A stretch of 64,000 nt of DNA from Larix kaempferi (lineage: Eukaryota > Streptophyta > Pinopsida > Pinales > Pinaceae). Location of the stretch: assembly GCA_027924585.1 (NCBI GenBank), contig BSBM01000965.1, forward strand, positions 1,178,001 through 1,242,000, in the 5' to 3' direction. Positions within the stretch are counted from its first letter, which is position 1, and each line of letters begins with the position of its first letter. Made by a program: the position numbers and the translations under genes. Of this stretch, positions 21,051-32,265 are shown piece after piece. The notes beneath the pieces are model-generated. The model searched no databases. It worked only from the letters and a program-made list of their open reading frames with translations, and had not been told where the DNA came from.

Positions 21051-23135
21051 ATGTCCGTAGATTCTGATAGCGATCCTGAACTTATTGGTTGCACTCGTAG
21101 TGGAAAACGGTATAAAGTAGGCCTTGACCAACATTCTTCTGAGTCTAGCCCAGACAATAGTCAAGTCCCTGGACCAAGCCATATAGAAAGACAAGAGAGT
21201 GCTCATATCCCTTATTACCCTTTTACACCGCAAAAGCCAGACAAAGCTCAGTATAACCCCGCAGTAACACCTTCTAGTAGCCCACACGGTACTTACAGTA
21301 CCTCTATACCACCTTTATTTAACCAGCCCAGAAGCACTGCTACAGCAGCCTCACCTCAACCTAACACAAGAAGGATGGGTGATGACATGAAGCTACCAAC
21401 TTTTAGAGGAACAGGGATAGAAGACCCTGAGCAGCACTGGTTCTTATGTGAAGCTATTTGGACAATTAAGCAAATTAATGATGATGCTGTTAAACTGGTT
21501 CAGTTAGCAACCACACTAAGAGAAAGAGCCTTGACTTGGTTCATGAAATACTCAGCAGCACAGAATAGAACGCTTGCTGAGGTGAGAAATGCTATGATTA
21601 GAGAATTTAAGAAACCTAAATCAGAATCACAGTGTATAACAGAGCTCAAAGACATCAAACAATTACCTACAGAATCAGTATGGGACTTTGACCAGAAGTT
21701 CAAAGCCTTGATAGATCAAGTAAGCTTCGAGTTTGCACCACAGCAGCATAAAGAATGGTTCATTGCTGCGCTGCTTCCACACATTAGACTTCCTCTTATG
21801 CAACAGAATCTCAATACTCAGGAACAAGCTCTAGAGATGGCTATGAAACTAGAAGCTTCGCCTATTGCGGGAACAAGCAACGATGTTGCGCATTTACAGA
21901 ACCAATTAGCAAACTTAACCTTGCAAGTGCATGATATTAAAAAAGGCAAGGAGATTAAGGAAGAAATTTGGTGTACAAAATGTAAAGCCCAAGGTCATTC
22001 AAAGGACCATTGTCCCGTTTTTATAGACTATATTGCAACTGGAGCACCTAACCCTTTACCACAGGCACAAGGGCCTTGGTGTGAAATCTGTAGAACTAGA
22101 GGTCATAGACCACAAGAATGCCACTTACTTCAGAAATATGTACAAACTCCAAAGAATCTATATTGTAATTTTTGTAAATCAGTAGGTCATGATGAGAACA
22201 ATTGTAGAGCATATGATCTTATGATAGAAAGGAAGCATGATGTTTATAGGGTACAAGCAGAGACACCAGGACCCACAGTAGGTCCACCTTATGACCAAAC
22301 TCGGGACGCCCGAGCAGGAAATTACAGGGGACGCGGACGCACAACAAATTTTGGTCGTGGAAGAGGACAGATCACTTGTTATAATTGCGGAACACAAGGT
22401 CATTTTGCCAGGGATTGCCAAAATCCTACAACCCTCTGCAGGTATTGTAAATCTTCTGACCATATCATTGAAGAATGCCCTCAGTTACAGGCTAAGATGC
22501 AACCAAAGACCCCACAGGTCAATCAAAATATTCAGTTGATTGCAGCAGAAAAAAGAGAACCAGACCCTATAGTTAATATAGTGACACGCAGTGGAGCAAC
22601 CACTGGTGCGCAAGAGATGGGAACGGGAAAGCAAGCGACGCAATGGGTGCGCCGCGCTAATATTAAACCAGCCCCACTTAACCTGCAGAAGCAAAAAGAA
22701 GCATTCAAGCAAGCTCAAGAGTATTTCTCAGATCCGAGAACTTCAAGTTCTGTCGCAATCCCGCAGAACAATATTAGATCGCAAGTGCTAAGACAAGACA
22801 ACCTGGTACAAGAACAGGCCACTACAGCTGGAAGGCCTGACGACGAGCATGCACTAGGCAGTGTTCATGCGTTCCTGCGACAATGTTTAAAATTGTTGCG
22901 CAATGAAAAGGCAACTCTAGAACTCCAACACCTGTTGGATCAGTGCCAACAGTCTGCTTCGATGAACACACCGCAGTGTGCTGTTCACCAGATTAGGAGT
23001 CACATTAGAACTGGAAAAGAGATGAGGCTTACAATGCAGATTGGAGCATTTGAAATGAATGAAGTCATGTTAGATTTGGGCTCCGAAGCCAATGTTCTCA
23101 CTATGCAGACATGGGAACATATGGGAAGCCCTTAG
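21051..23135 (+). CDS. gag: Gag (capsid, five zinc knuckles) and start of protease
   Basis: 694 codons. Residues about 110-270 match the retrotransposon Gag capsid pattern (DDMKLPTFRGTGIEDPEQHW, LTWFMKY, MIREFKK, LPTESVWDFDQKFKALI). Five CCHC knuckles follow at residues 308, 344, 372, 443 and 463, each C-X2-C-X4-H-X4-C, with an RG-rich stretch (about 425-439) between the third and fourth; most elements have one or two. The C-terminal end contains a protease-like active site (LDLGSEANVL, Asp near residue 675). A TAG at 23133 cuts the protease just after this, and the same frame carries on into pol. Gag forms the particle and binds RNA. Confidence 0.88.
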   Translation: MSVDSDSDPELIGCTRSGKRYKVGLDQHSSESSPDNSQVPGPSHIERQESAHIPYYPFTPQKPDKAQYNPAVTPSSSPHGTYSTSIPPLFNQPRSTATAASPQPNTRRMGDDMKLPTFRGTGIEDPEQHWFLCEAIWTIKQINDDAVKLVQLATTLRERALTWFMKYSAAQNRTLAEVRNAMIREFKKPKSESQCITELKDIKQLPTESVWDFDQKFKALIDQVSFEFAPQQHKEWFIAALLPHIRLPLMQQNLNTQEQALEMAMKLEASPIAGTSNDVAHLQNQLANLTLQVHDIKKGKEIKEEIWCTKCKAQGHSKDHCPVFIDYIATGAPNPLPQAQGPWCEICRTRGHRPQECHLLQKYVQTPKNLYCNFCKSVGHDENNCRAYDLMIERKHDVYRVQAETPGPTVGPPYDQTRDARAGNYRGRGRTTNFGRGRGQITCYNCGTQGHFARDCQNPTTLCRYCKSSDHIIEECPQLQAKMQPKTPQVNQNIQLIAAEKREPDPIVNIVTRSGATTGAQEMGTGKQATQWVRRANIKPAPLNLQKQKEAFKQAQEYFSDPRTSSSVAIPQNNIRSQVLRQDNLVQEQATTAGRPDDEHALGSVHAFLRQCLKLLRNEKATLELQHLLDQCQQSASMNTPQCAVHQIRSHIRTGKEMRLTMQIGAFEMNEVMLDLGSEANVLTMQTWEHMGSP

Positions 23136-26100
23136 CTTACGAGATCCCCTATCCAGCTAAGACTCGCAAATCAGCAACGAGTCTCTCCATTGGGCAGATT
23201 ACCCAATGTACCTATTGATATTGAAGGAGTTAGAAGCTCTGCAGATTTTGAGGTAATCAAAATCATGGACGATAGTAGACCATACCTGGCACTTTTAGGA
23301 ATAGACTGGGCATTAGACAATTTGGCTGTCATTAATTTGAAGAAAAGACAGATGACCTTTGAGGATGACCAGATTAGGGTCATCGCACCACTTGATCCTA
23401 TTCAAGGACCAAGGTATATAGAACCCATTCGCGCAGAAGAGGAAGCGCGCCACATGGAAAGTTTGTACCAAATGACCACTAACCACAGTGACTATGTCAA
23501 CCCCACAGCAGATGGCCATCTCAGCTGGCGATGCGATAGCTCGTGCACATCAGACTCAGATACAGGATTGGAAAACTGGCAGAATCGTTTACATGAGGTT
23601 TCTGCAAGACGTTGCGCAATGATGACTAAATCCATTCGATGGATTGGCACAGAATTAACTGACACTCCAATTTTTGATGGTCTAACCGAAGTAACTAAAT
23701 TCCTACAGGAATATGAACAAAAGCTTCCAGAACCACAGCGCATACAGGCACTAGATATAGCATTGCGCGCTACACCCGCAAGATGGTGGGCTGCGCATAA
23801 GGAGAATATTCACACATGGCAAGACTGTCGCAGATTGATACTGCGCAGATTCCAGGACACTACAGCAGAAGTGTCGCGCAAATATGAGGGACAGAGTGAC
23901 CCTAGGTCACACATTGAAGCATGCATTCAGCAATGGTCAGATATTCCGCCAGATGAATGGGTTCACCTATTCATCCACACATTGGATACAGTTCCAAGGA
24001 ACTGGTATACTGAAACAGAATTGCGGAAAGGCACTTTCACGTGGCCTCTTATGATAGAAAGTTTTCAACTTACCTTCAGCTTTGAATCAGAGCATCCAAG
24101 TATTGATCAGGCTCTGAAGTGTATTAAAAAGAAGATATTTGAAGAATGCCCGTTATCAGAATATTCACAACCAGATTGGGCTGTCCAGATAGAACATGCC
24201 CTGGAATGCTATAACTTCACCGCTGAAGAGGAGGAGGACGATCCTCGCAACATCAACATCCCAGAATCAGAAGGGACGCGCAATATTAAAGGTCCTGAGC
24301 TTGACATCCCTGCCATCACAGAACACATCAAGCTCAAGAAGATTAACATTGGTACAGAAGCTGAACCAAAGTTTGCTTCTATAGGAGATTATTGGGATGA
24401 TGAAACTGTTGGACATGTTTCAGAATTATTACGTGACTACCAGGATATCTTTCCCACCAAGTTCACAGAAATGAAAGGCATCCTAGGAGACTTAGGAGTG
24501 ATGCGCATACCTCTGAAAGCAGACGCCAAGCCAGTAAAGCAGCGCCCATACAGGTTGAACCCGCGTTATAAAGAAAAAGTCAAAGAAGAAATTGATAAGA
24601 TGCTTGCAGCAGGTATTATTGAGCCAGTAGAGGAAAGCGATTGGATTAGTCCTATGGTGGTCCAAGAAAAGAAAACGAAAGGTGAAATAAGAATCTGTGT
24701 CGACTTGCGCAAACTCAATGATGCATCAACGCACGATCCATTTCCCACTCCTTTCACAGATGAAGTACTTGATAATGTTGGAGGACAAGAGGCTTACTCC
24801 TTCACTGATGGTTTCTCGGGATATCATCAGATCAGAATCCATCCGGACGACCGCCACAAGACTACTTTTGCAACTGAATGGGGCTCATTCCAGTATACGG
24901 TAATGCCCTTTGGTCTTAAAAACGCACCTGCTATATTTTCTAGAGTTGTTGTTGCTGTTTTCAAAGAATTCATTCACAAGTTTCTAGAAGTCTATTTTGA
25001 TGACTGGACTGTATTTGGCCTATTAAAGAACCATATTGCAAATCTGCGCATGATGTTAGAAAAATGTAGACAGCATCAGATTTCCCTTAACTTGAAAAAA
25101 TGTATATTCTGTGCGCCCTTTGGTATTTTGTTGGGACATATTGTATGCAGACAAGGACTCCTGATGGATCCTGCGAAGGTTGCCATCATTGCTAATTTAC
25201 CTGCGCCCAACTCAGTTAAACAATTGCGCACTACATTGGGACATACAGGTTACTACAGAAAATTCATCAAGAGTTATGCAAAGATCACAGCACCTATGGA
25301 GAGATTGCTGAAAAAGGATTCGAAGTTCCAATGGACAGAGGAATGCCAACAAAGCTTGGACACACTTAAAGAAAAGATGATCACAGCGCCTATTCTAGTT
25401 TTCCCGGACTGGAGAAAACCTTTTCATGTTCATGTTGATGCTTCTTCTATAGCATTGGGGGTTGTGCTTACACAGTCTGGAGAAGGAAGTATTGATCACC
25501 CGATTGCTTACTCCAGCAGAAAGCTATCTACAGCTGAGAAGAACTACACCACTACAGAAAGGGAAGGATTAGCTATGGTGTATGCCCTACAGAAATTCAG
25601 ACACTACCTGTTAGGAGCTCCCTTTAAAATGTATACTGACCATTCTGCTCTGAAATATTTGGTCAATAAACCAGTGTTAGGAGGAAGAATTTGCAGATGG
25701 CTACTGCTCTTTCCAGAGTATGATTTCGAGGTTATTGTAAAGCCAGGCAGATTGAATGCAGGGCCTGACCATCTATCCAGGATAGAGTCAGGAGAGGAAC
25801 CTACGAGTCTGGAGGACAATCTGCCTGACGCACAGTTGTTTTCTATTCAAGCAGCAGACAAATATTATTCTGATATCCTTGAGTTTCTCACTACCGGGCA
25901 AGCACCGGCTGAGCTTACAATCCAGCAGAAAAAGCAACTTGTTGTTAGAGCCGCAGACTTCACTTTGATAGCAGGCCAGCTGTATAAGTTAGGCCCTGAC
26001 GAAGTTTTGCGCAGATGTATCTTACCACATGAAAAGAACTCTATCATCGCAGAAGCGCATTCAGGTACCGTAGGAGGCCATTTCGCAGGAAAGCCGACTG

Positions 26101-27134
26101 CGCAAAAGATATTAGTCGCAGGTCTGTGGTGGCCGACATTGCACAAGGATACTAAGGAATTCTGTAAATGTTGCGATGTGTGCCAGTGCACAGGAAAACC
26201 CTCAAGGAGAGATGAAATGCCGCTAAGACCCCAGATCACACTGCGCGCTTTTGATAAATGGGCCATTGACTTTGTAGGACCTATTAACCCACCAGGAAAA
26301 AGAACTGGCGCAAGATACATCATTACAGCTACTGAATACCTCACCAGATGGGCTGAGGCGAAGCCAGTTAAGAACTGCGACGCTGCTACGGCCGCACAGT
26401 TCATTTTTGAGAATGTTATCACTAGATTTGGATGTCCAGTGATTCTCATGAGCGATCAGGGTACACATTTCCTCAATGAGACTATAGAGGCCCTTACTGA
26501 AGAATTTCAAATTAATCACCATAAGAGTACACCCTACCATCCTCAAGCTAATGGTACGGTGGAAGCATTCAATAAAATTCTTGAGAATGCCCTGACGAAG
26601 ATCTGTAATCAACAAAGAGATGATTGGGACCTTAGAGTCACAGCTGTATTATGGGCTTACAGAACCACTTGCAAGAAACTAACAGGTCACACACCTTTCA
26701 GCTTGGTGTATGGACAAGAAGCAGTTATGCCCATGGAATACATTATTCCTAGCCTTAGAATTGCGCAAATTACAGAAATGGCAGATCCTGATACTATGAA
26801 TGCAAGACTTTCGCAACTGCTTGCCTTAGAAGAAGACAGACTCTTAGCCGGATTCCATCAACAGGTACAGAAGGCAAGACAGAAAGCTTGGCATGACAGG
26901 CATATTAAGAATAAAGTCTTTCAGGAACGAGACTTGGTACTCCTCTATGACAGTAAATTTACCAAGTTCCCAGGCAAGTTTCGTGTACACTGGTTAGGCC
27001 CTTTTCAGGTGATAAAAATAACAGATGGAGGCGCAGTTCAGCTTGCAAAGCTGGATGGAGAATTACTACCTACAATGATCAACGGGAGTCGGCTCAAGCT
27101 TTATCGCGACGGCCACTCCGCTCTGTCGACCTAA
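23136..27134 (+). CDS. pol: Pol: rest of protease, gag-like domain, RT, RNase H, integrase
   Basis: The frame continues from gag after TAG 23133-23135; residue numbers here count from the codon at 23190. Protease end: [10 protein letters not shown] (35-44). Residues about 145-320 form a second capsid-like domain ([35 protein letters not shown]). RT about 440-650 with [11 protein letters not shown] and catalytic YFDD at 602-605. RNase H about 745-865 ([27 protein letters not shown]). Integrase: zinc part H957, H964, C995, C998; catalytic D1027 (WAIDFVGP), D1089 (SDQGTHF), E1125 (NGTVEAF); GPFQV box near the end, no chromodomain. All catalytic residues are present and no other stop is seen. It copies and integrates the element. 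Confidence 0.92.
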   Translation, partial: LTRSPIQLRLANQQRVSPLGRLPNVPIDIEGVRSSADFEVIKIMDDSRPYLALLGIDWALDNLAVINLKKRQMTFEDDQIRVIAPLDPIQGPRYIEPIRAEEEARHMESLYQMTTNHSDYVNPTADGHLSWRCDSSCTSDSDTGLENWQNRLHEVSARRCAMMTKSIRWIGTELTDTPIFDGLTEVTKFLQEYEQKLPEPQRIQALDIALRATPARWWAAHKENIHTWQDCRRLILRRFQDTTAEVSRKYEGQSDPRSHIEACIQQWSDIPPDEWVHLFIHTLDTVPRNWYTETELRKGTFTWPLMIESFQLTFSFESEHPSIDQALKCIKKKIFEECPLSEYSQPDWAVQIEHALECYNFTAEEEEDDPRNINIPESEGTRNIKGPELDIPAITEHIKLKKINIGTEAEPKFASIGDYWDDETVGHVSELLRDYQDIFPTKFTEMKGILGDLGVMRIPLKADAKPVKQRPYRLNPRYKEKVKEEIDKMLAAGIIEPVEESDWISPMVVQEKKTKGEIRICVDLRKLNDASTHDPFPTPFTDEVLDNVGGQEAYSFTDGFSGYHQIRIHPDDRHKTTFATEWGSFQYTVMPFGLKNAPAIFSRVVVAVFKEFIHKFLEVYFDDWTVFGLLKNHIANLRMMLEKCRQHQISLNLKKCIFCAPFGILLGHIVCRQGLLMDPAKVAIIANLPAPNSVKQLRTTLGHTGYYRKFIKSYAKITAPMERLLKKDSKFQWTEECQQSLDTLKEKMITAPILVFPDWRKPFHVHVDASSIALGVVLTQSGEGSIDHPIAYSSRKLSTAEKNYTTTEREGLAMVYALQKFRHYLLGAPFKMYTDHSALKYLVNKPVLGGRICRWLLLFPEYDFEVIVKPGRLNAGPDHLSRIESGEEPTSLEDNLPDAQLFSIQAADKYYSDILEFLTTGQAPAELTIQQKKQLVVRAADFTLIAGQLYKLGPDEVLRRCILPHEKNSIIAEAHSGTVGGHFAGKPTAQKILVAGLWWPTLHKDTKEFCKCCDVCQCTGKPSRRDEMPLRPQITLRAFDKWAIDFVGPINPPGKRTGARYIITATEYLTRWAEAKPVKNCDAATAAQFIFENVITRFGCPVILMSDQGTHFLNETIEALTEEFQINHHKSTPYHPQANGTVEAFNKILENALTKICNQQRDDWDLRVTAVLWAYRTTCKKLTGHTPFSLVYGQEAVMPMEYIIPSLRIAQITEMADPDTMNARLSQLLALEEDRLLAGFHQQVQKARQKAWHDRHIKNKVFQERDLVLLYDSKFTKFPGKFRVHWLGPFQVIKITDGGAVQLAKLDGELLPTMINGSRLKLYRDGHSALST

Positions 27135-27769
27135 TATTTTGCTGAAAGAGATGCAGATGCCCAGTGTAGTTGAAAGAGGCACCGCATTCAGTCTACACGG
27201 AAGTTGCGAGACACCCAGTCTCCGGCTTCCTGCGCAGTTCCTAGAAACATCCGCGCATGTCTAAAGTTTGGTTGGAGCGAACATAGTTGCGCTCTTGTGA
27301 AGCTTCTCCCCAGACCGTTGAACTATCGCTCTTGCGGAGTTCCCTTTGATAATTTGCCGCTTGAAAAAGTTTTGTTGTGGACCCCTAGAGGCACAGTTTC
27401 CTAAGTTGAAATGACCCGCCGAAAATTTGAATTACAGCAGTTATGAAGCCGCGTCTGAATAAATGAAGGATAAGTCCGCTAATTAATTCTAGCCGTTCTG
27501 ACGGATTCGGCTTAATCTCCGAAAGATTTGCATTTAACTCTGGCGCCGAAAGCATTAGCTTCTCCCGGAAGGCTGTCAGAACCCGTCAATCACACTAAAT
27601 GCACCGCTACGGCGAGGAGGATAGTGTGTTGTCAACTCATCTATAGCCGCCTATAGCTACGTTATCCCACTTGGTCGCATTTACTCACCTCTGGCTATAA
27701 ATACCTCACACTTCTATAATTTTTGGGTTACTTTCCTCGAGTTGCTATCTTGTTTACGAATCCAAGTTA
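27135..27769 (+). other. Pol-to-accessory-ORF spacer
   Basis: 635 bp of non-coding DNA with GC-rich short palindrome-like words (CTATAGCCGCCTATAGCTACG). It ends in a TATA box and a possible splice acceptor, so it looks like a regulatory spacer. Confidence 0.5.
27696..27704 (+). promoter_or_regulatory. Internal TATA box upstream of the accessory ORF
   Basis: CTATAAATACC is a near-consensus plant TATA box 248 bp before the first in-frame ATG (27944). A pyrimidine-rich TTATTGTTTTCAG at 27768-27780 is a good 3' splice site. Either could supply a separate mRNA for the accessory protein. Confidence 0.5.
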
Positions 27770-30601
27770 TTGTTTTCAGAGCCGAGTTGTGCAGAGTATT
27801 TTCCCTTGTTTTCAGCGTCCATATCCTACGAAGGTCCGCCATTTGCTGTCCAAAGTTTTTGTTCCCTACATAGATTCACGACGGAGAACCTGTCAACTGA
27901 AGAAGTTGTTCGTCAATTCCTGCGCCGAGGATTAGATTTCGGCATGACTACTCCAGTCACAGCTTCGACTTATGTACATCCTAGTTATCAGGATCCCAGA
28001 CAATCTCCGGCTACAAGAGCGTCGCCATCACAGCCAGAAGAACCTGTTCCAGAGCCGTTGGCGACCATGGCAAACTATATTCCGCCGCGTCCAGATGATG
28101 CACCAGAAGTACAGATCCCGAAGAATGCAAAGTATCCTATTCCGCTACCGCCACTACCGGCTAGTGTGCGGGTAGAAGGGCAACTGTTGGGAAACATTCC
28201 ACTCGTCAAGTTCTCTGACTTCAACCTCGGAGACTATAAGACATACCCTCAGTTCCAGCCAGACCGATATCTGGATATAGTGCATAATCCCACCAGGAAG
28301 GTTGACGAGTTCATCCCGAAGGGATTTGCAGCAAATCTTGAGCGCCCTGGACTCTTGAATTTGTTGAAGCTACCGCACTTTGGGCGTAGCAATGAAGCGA
28401 ATGCAGTTGTTAAAACAATGCTATCATGCGTTCATGGAGGTTACCTTTGGCTCGGGAGGCCAATTGATCTAAATGTTGATTTAATTCACCCCATTACTGG
28501 TCTATCTAAGGCTGGTAAGGATCCCAATATTCATCTTGTGGGAAAGGACAAGGACAGAAAATTGACTGCACAGGTGGTGCAGAAGTACAACTTAACAAGA
28601 GGAGGTCGGGCTTATGACCTCACTGCAGTAGAAGATGAGGCACTCCGATTTACAGGAAGTCTGCTTGCAGGCAGACTTCTCACAAAGTGCCGACCGAAGG
28701 AAGTTACTGGAGCTGTCGTGGAGCTCGCCATCGCAGCTGCGGAGGGAGAGCAGCACAACTGGTCTCTCTTTCTGCTGAATTCTTTTTTGGCTGATTGCCT
28801 GAATGTGCAGGACAATGCAGCCCAATCATTCCATTTTTCATGGCTTCTAGTTTTATGCGCTCTCGTTGGGTGGAAGGAGCCCCTGAATACTCAGTTCCTT
28901 CCGCGCCGCGCAGGAGAGGTTGCCGGCATGCGCTACATCAACCTCTGGGATTCCCCTAATCCCGCGAAGCGCAAGATGAATCGCGCTGTCTTTTGTGAGT
29001 ACTACTATCTCCTCCGAGATACTATTCAAGAAATGCCAAGGCTGAGCGAGGAGACAGCCACGTTATATGACGGGAAGTTGGCTTTTACAGCCGACTTACA
29101 TCAACTTTACCTCCGCCCTTGCGGCATTTCAGATGAATGGGCGCTAGGCCTTTACAGAATGACCACCGAGGATGTTGAAGAAACCATCAAGTCTTGGTCG
29201 GATGAGTGGAGGGAGGCCGCCGATCTCGCATCCGCGCTGCCAACCGCCGCTACGAAAGAGAAGGATAAGGGCAAGAAAGCCCGTCAGCAGAGAAGTGATG
29301 AAGGATCCACAGAACCAGCCACCAAGAAGCAAAAAGTGTCGCATCCCGCTGAGGCTATTCCCTTGGGGATCGACCAGTACATACATGAGCAATTTCATGA
29401 GCTGCGCAATGCGCACGCTCACATCAGAAGTGCTCTAGACCTACAGTTTGTGGAAATAAAAGGTCTCGCAGGAAGAGTTGCGCAGACCCATGCGCCAGCA
29501 TCTACTTCGCAGGCGCCACAAGAAATTCCAAGTGCCGAGCGAGTTGAAGAACTCATTGAAAGGCATACTGTCGTGCATATTCCGCCTACCAGCATGACAC
29601 TTCCAGATCCGCTAGCTGCACTACAGGTAAGCGCCGTTGGGCCCGTTGAAATTAATTTGTCTCTAATTCCTATAGAGACTCTACAGCTAGTGCAGGAGAA
29701 AGTTTCTCTTGAGTTGAGAGCTAGAGAGCTCTCTACATTCCAGGAAAATCAAAGACTGCAATCGCAGGAGTTAGAGTTGAAGGCAATCCATCAGGATACC
29801 TCTGAGAAGCTTGCACTTTATGAGGCGCAAGACATCGGTATCAGAAACGCAGTGGATGAGATTGCCCAGTTATTGCCGACTTGCGAGATTCAACCAGACC
29901 TCCCTCTGGTTACAAAAGTTCAAATTATTGGCGAAAGGGCGAAAACCCTGGAGCAAGAAATAGTTGCTATGGCAGAAGGCCATAGAACCCAGATCGCTGA
30001 GCTAGAAGCTCGCGTTGCTGCGCATCTTACGGATGATGCGTAGGTACAATTTGAAGCACTGAGCAGAGCTTCCACTCAGATGAAAGATCGAGTACAGGAA
30101 GCCAAGAACCTGATGAACCAGGCTATGGAAGCTTGGACAGAGCTTGTGAACCTCCCTTTTAAAGTGGGACTGTAAGAATAGGTGCAAGCTGCAGAACAAT
30201 CTCTCACTGTTCTCAATGAAGAAGCTAAGGCCCTAACAGGCCTACCAAAAATGAAGAAAATGGGCGAAGTGCGCAAAATGCAGTAGCAATTGCACAAGCT
30301 CAGAACTGAAGATGAGAGGCTCACCAACAGCATTCAGCCATTCATGGATGAGTATGCTGAAATCGTTGCCCAGGTTGAGACAAAAATTAAAGACATTGCT
30401 GAGTCTCAGGAGATCATTGATACCCTCACTAAAGACGAAGCGACCGCAGAAACGGTGCAAACAGCTGATGAGTGTATTGAGGAATTGGACTCCGCTATTG
30501 CGAAGTGGCAGAAAACATTCGCGGAGATTCAAGCAAAAGCAGATGCGCAAATCAAACGACCACGCGCTAGTGCGAGTGGCTCGAGGGCGAGCCACAAGTG
30601 A
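27770..30601 (+). pseudogene. Accessory ORF of the gypsy element, four in-frame stops near the end
   Basis: A single frame opens upstream of 27770; the first ATG is 27944. It is open to TAG 30041-30043 and continues in frame through TAA 30173, TAG 30179 and TAG 30284 to TGA 30599-30601. The N-terminal 90 residues are Pro-rich. Residues about 100-470 form a globular part with PGLLNLLKLPHFGR, HGGYLWLGRPIDLN, EVAGMRYINLWDS and EYYYLLRDT. A basic nuclear-localisation-like region follows (KGKKARQQR, TKKQKV). The last 300 residues or so are coiled coil. There is no transmembrane segment or signal peptide, so it is not a typical envelope. The position before the 3' LTR matches accessory ORFs of Tat/Athila-type elements. 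Function unknown; a nuclear or particle-associated role is speculative. Confidence 0.7.
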
Positions 30602-30605
30602 GTGT

Positions 30606-30613
30606 TAGGGGCC
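30606..30613 (+). other. PPT of the gypsy element
   Basis: TAGGGGCC lies directly before the 3' LTR start TGTTGGAGCC. The purine run is short, so this is assigned mainly by position. Confidence 0.5.
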
Positions 30614-32052
30614 TGTTGGAGCCTAGGTCGTAGCTGCGGTAAAGCTGTGAATTTTGGGGAAAAGACACAAGTATGAAAGGAAAGTGCTAATTTTGGAACA
30701 AGCACTAAGTTTTGGGAAAGAAGGAGACGGTGCGCAGTACGGTGCCAGATGGACAAGCTCAGTAAAGATTAGGGACCGGAAATCGCGGAGCTCGCGCGCA
30801 CGTCATCGAAGAAAGAAGGTGGCTCAGCTACCATAATAAATAAGGCGATGGAGTAGAGGGCTCAGCTACCCTCATTTAAAGGCTAAGTACAGAAGTTATG
30901 GTTGCTCGGATCAAGGAGGAGCAATGGACCAGAGCATTGAAGGCGAAGGACGATCGCCCATACCCACAATCTGCGCCGGAATTCATGGAGCCTGCAGGAA
31001 GCGACGACATGACTGCAAGCGGCGCCTACAGTACACCTAGCCATGTGCGTGGTTAGGGTTTTTGGGAATCACTGTTGGGAAAGGCCCATAGTTTTGTAAA
31101 GGTGCGACCGCCATGGCCACCTATATATATGAACAATTGTAATGGATAAACGTTAGCTAGAGTAAGTTGGATGTTAGATAGAGAGAAAGTTAGCAAGTAA
31201 GAGTTAGACACTCTTGAGGATAGATCATGTGTTGATTGTCCTTTGGTATGTTTCTACTGTGTGTAGAACTAGAGTAGAATCAGATAGCCGAGGAGCTAAT
31301 CCCTGAGTTGCCAGACAGTCTGTGTGACGTCTGCGCCTTTGTAATCTCTATAGAGAAGAGACTAGTGAAGAGAAGGGCTCCCAGCTGTGTGCGTGGAGTT
31401 TCCTGTAAAGATCTAAGGCTGCAGCTGTGTGCGCAGCATATTGTATAACTCTATGGTTTTCTGGTTAATATAAACTCCCGTGGACATGGTTTTCCTTGAG
31501 GAGATGAGTTTCACATATATCTTCTTGTTATAATGTTTGCGTGAATGATAACTATTTAGAGTTCATTATCTGTGTATGCAAGACTCCTGTATTATCTTTG
31601 TGACTGTTTGAGCGAGTTGGAAAGGTCCCTTGATAGCTATAAGTGTTAAGTATCGAAGAAGTAGTAACGCGCGGTCGCTGCTGCGAGAGAAGACTGCGTT
31701 ACTGCGCTGGATGTGAAGGGCGAGGAAGTATTTAGCGCGTCGACGCAAGGAATAGTTGCCTTCTGCGCTAGAGAGGAGAAACTGCGCAGTAGGCCTGCCG
31801 AGGAAGGAATCCGCGCAGCTGCGCCGAGCGGCCTGCGGGAAAGTCCGACCGCCGATATCTGAGGAACCATTCAAGGAAGAGCAATCTCCGCGTCACCCAG
31901 GTTAAGGAAACCTGATTCCTTAACCCCCCCATAGCCACTTCGGGTGAGACCTCGAGCTGCTGTGCAGCTCGTTGCCGAGAGGGCCAGTGCGCCAAGGGGT
32001 TTTGTTGCTGCGCTTCATTAAAACCCGGGTCTGCCCAAGAAAGCAGCCAACA
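30614..32052 (+). repeat. 3' LTR of the gypsy element
   Basis: 1,439 bp, about 17 differences from 18796-20234 by eye, ends CAGCCAACA and is followed by AAAAC. TATA box at 31122-31129. Confidence 0.95.
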
Positions 32053-32057
32053 AAAAC
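32053..32057. repeat. Target-site duplication AAAAC, right
   Basis: Identical to 18791-18795. Confidence 0.92.
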
Positions 32058-32265
32058 CCCCTCCAAAAAAAGAGAATGTTGAGTGAGTATACTAAGTATC
32101 CTTCTCTAAAGATGCCTTCAATGCCAAGGAAGCTCGCAAAGGTGTGAACTACTTCTATTGTAGGACTTTGTGAATATGTCTGCAATCTTTTGTGGATCCA
32201 AGGCTGATCCAGGTCGTGTCTAGGAAGCACGAGGGGGACAATAGTTCGACTGAATGAGTCATCTC
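32058..32265 (-). pseudogene. copia-2 RNase H tail, right half of the split element
   Basis: The minus strand shows the end of a Ty1-copia RNase H: KIADIFTKS in one frame and FASFLGIEGIF in the next, so there is a frameshift between. A purine-rich stretch (TTTTTTTGGAGGGG) then runs into the gypsy insertion. It joins logically to the PPT and LTR at 18661, so the young gypsy element landed in the 3' end of this older copia. The right side is cut at 32266 by another LTR. Confidence 0.55.

Larger units (their letters stand above)
18796..32052 (+). mobile_element. Full-length young Ty3-gypsy element with accessory ORF (13,257 bp)
   Basis: Two LTRs of exactly 1,439 bp, AAAAC target duplications, a PBS-like site after the left LTR, and the order gag-protease-RT-RNase H-integrase define Ty3-gypsy. 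The integrase ends shortly after a GPFQV box without a chromodomain, which fits the Tat/Athila side of plant gypsy rather than chromoviruses (inference). A long accessory ORF lies between integrase and the 3' LTR. I count about 17 differences between the LTRs (about 1.2%), nearly all transitions, so the insertion is recent. Gag and pol share one frame from 20553 to 27134, broken by two TAG codons; the accessory frame has four stops. No frameshifts were found. Confidence 0.95.

Noticed and set aside
23133-23135. Programmed UAG readthrough between Gag and Pol
   Set aside because: The TAG lies just after the protease active site, not at a domain boundary, and other stops in the element look like decay; kept only as an alternative.
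27135-27404. Chromodomain after the gypsy integrase, or ORF 27204-27404 as a gene
   Set aside because: The integrase ends soon after GPFQV and the small ORF has no chromodomain residues or other domain.
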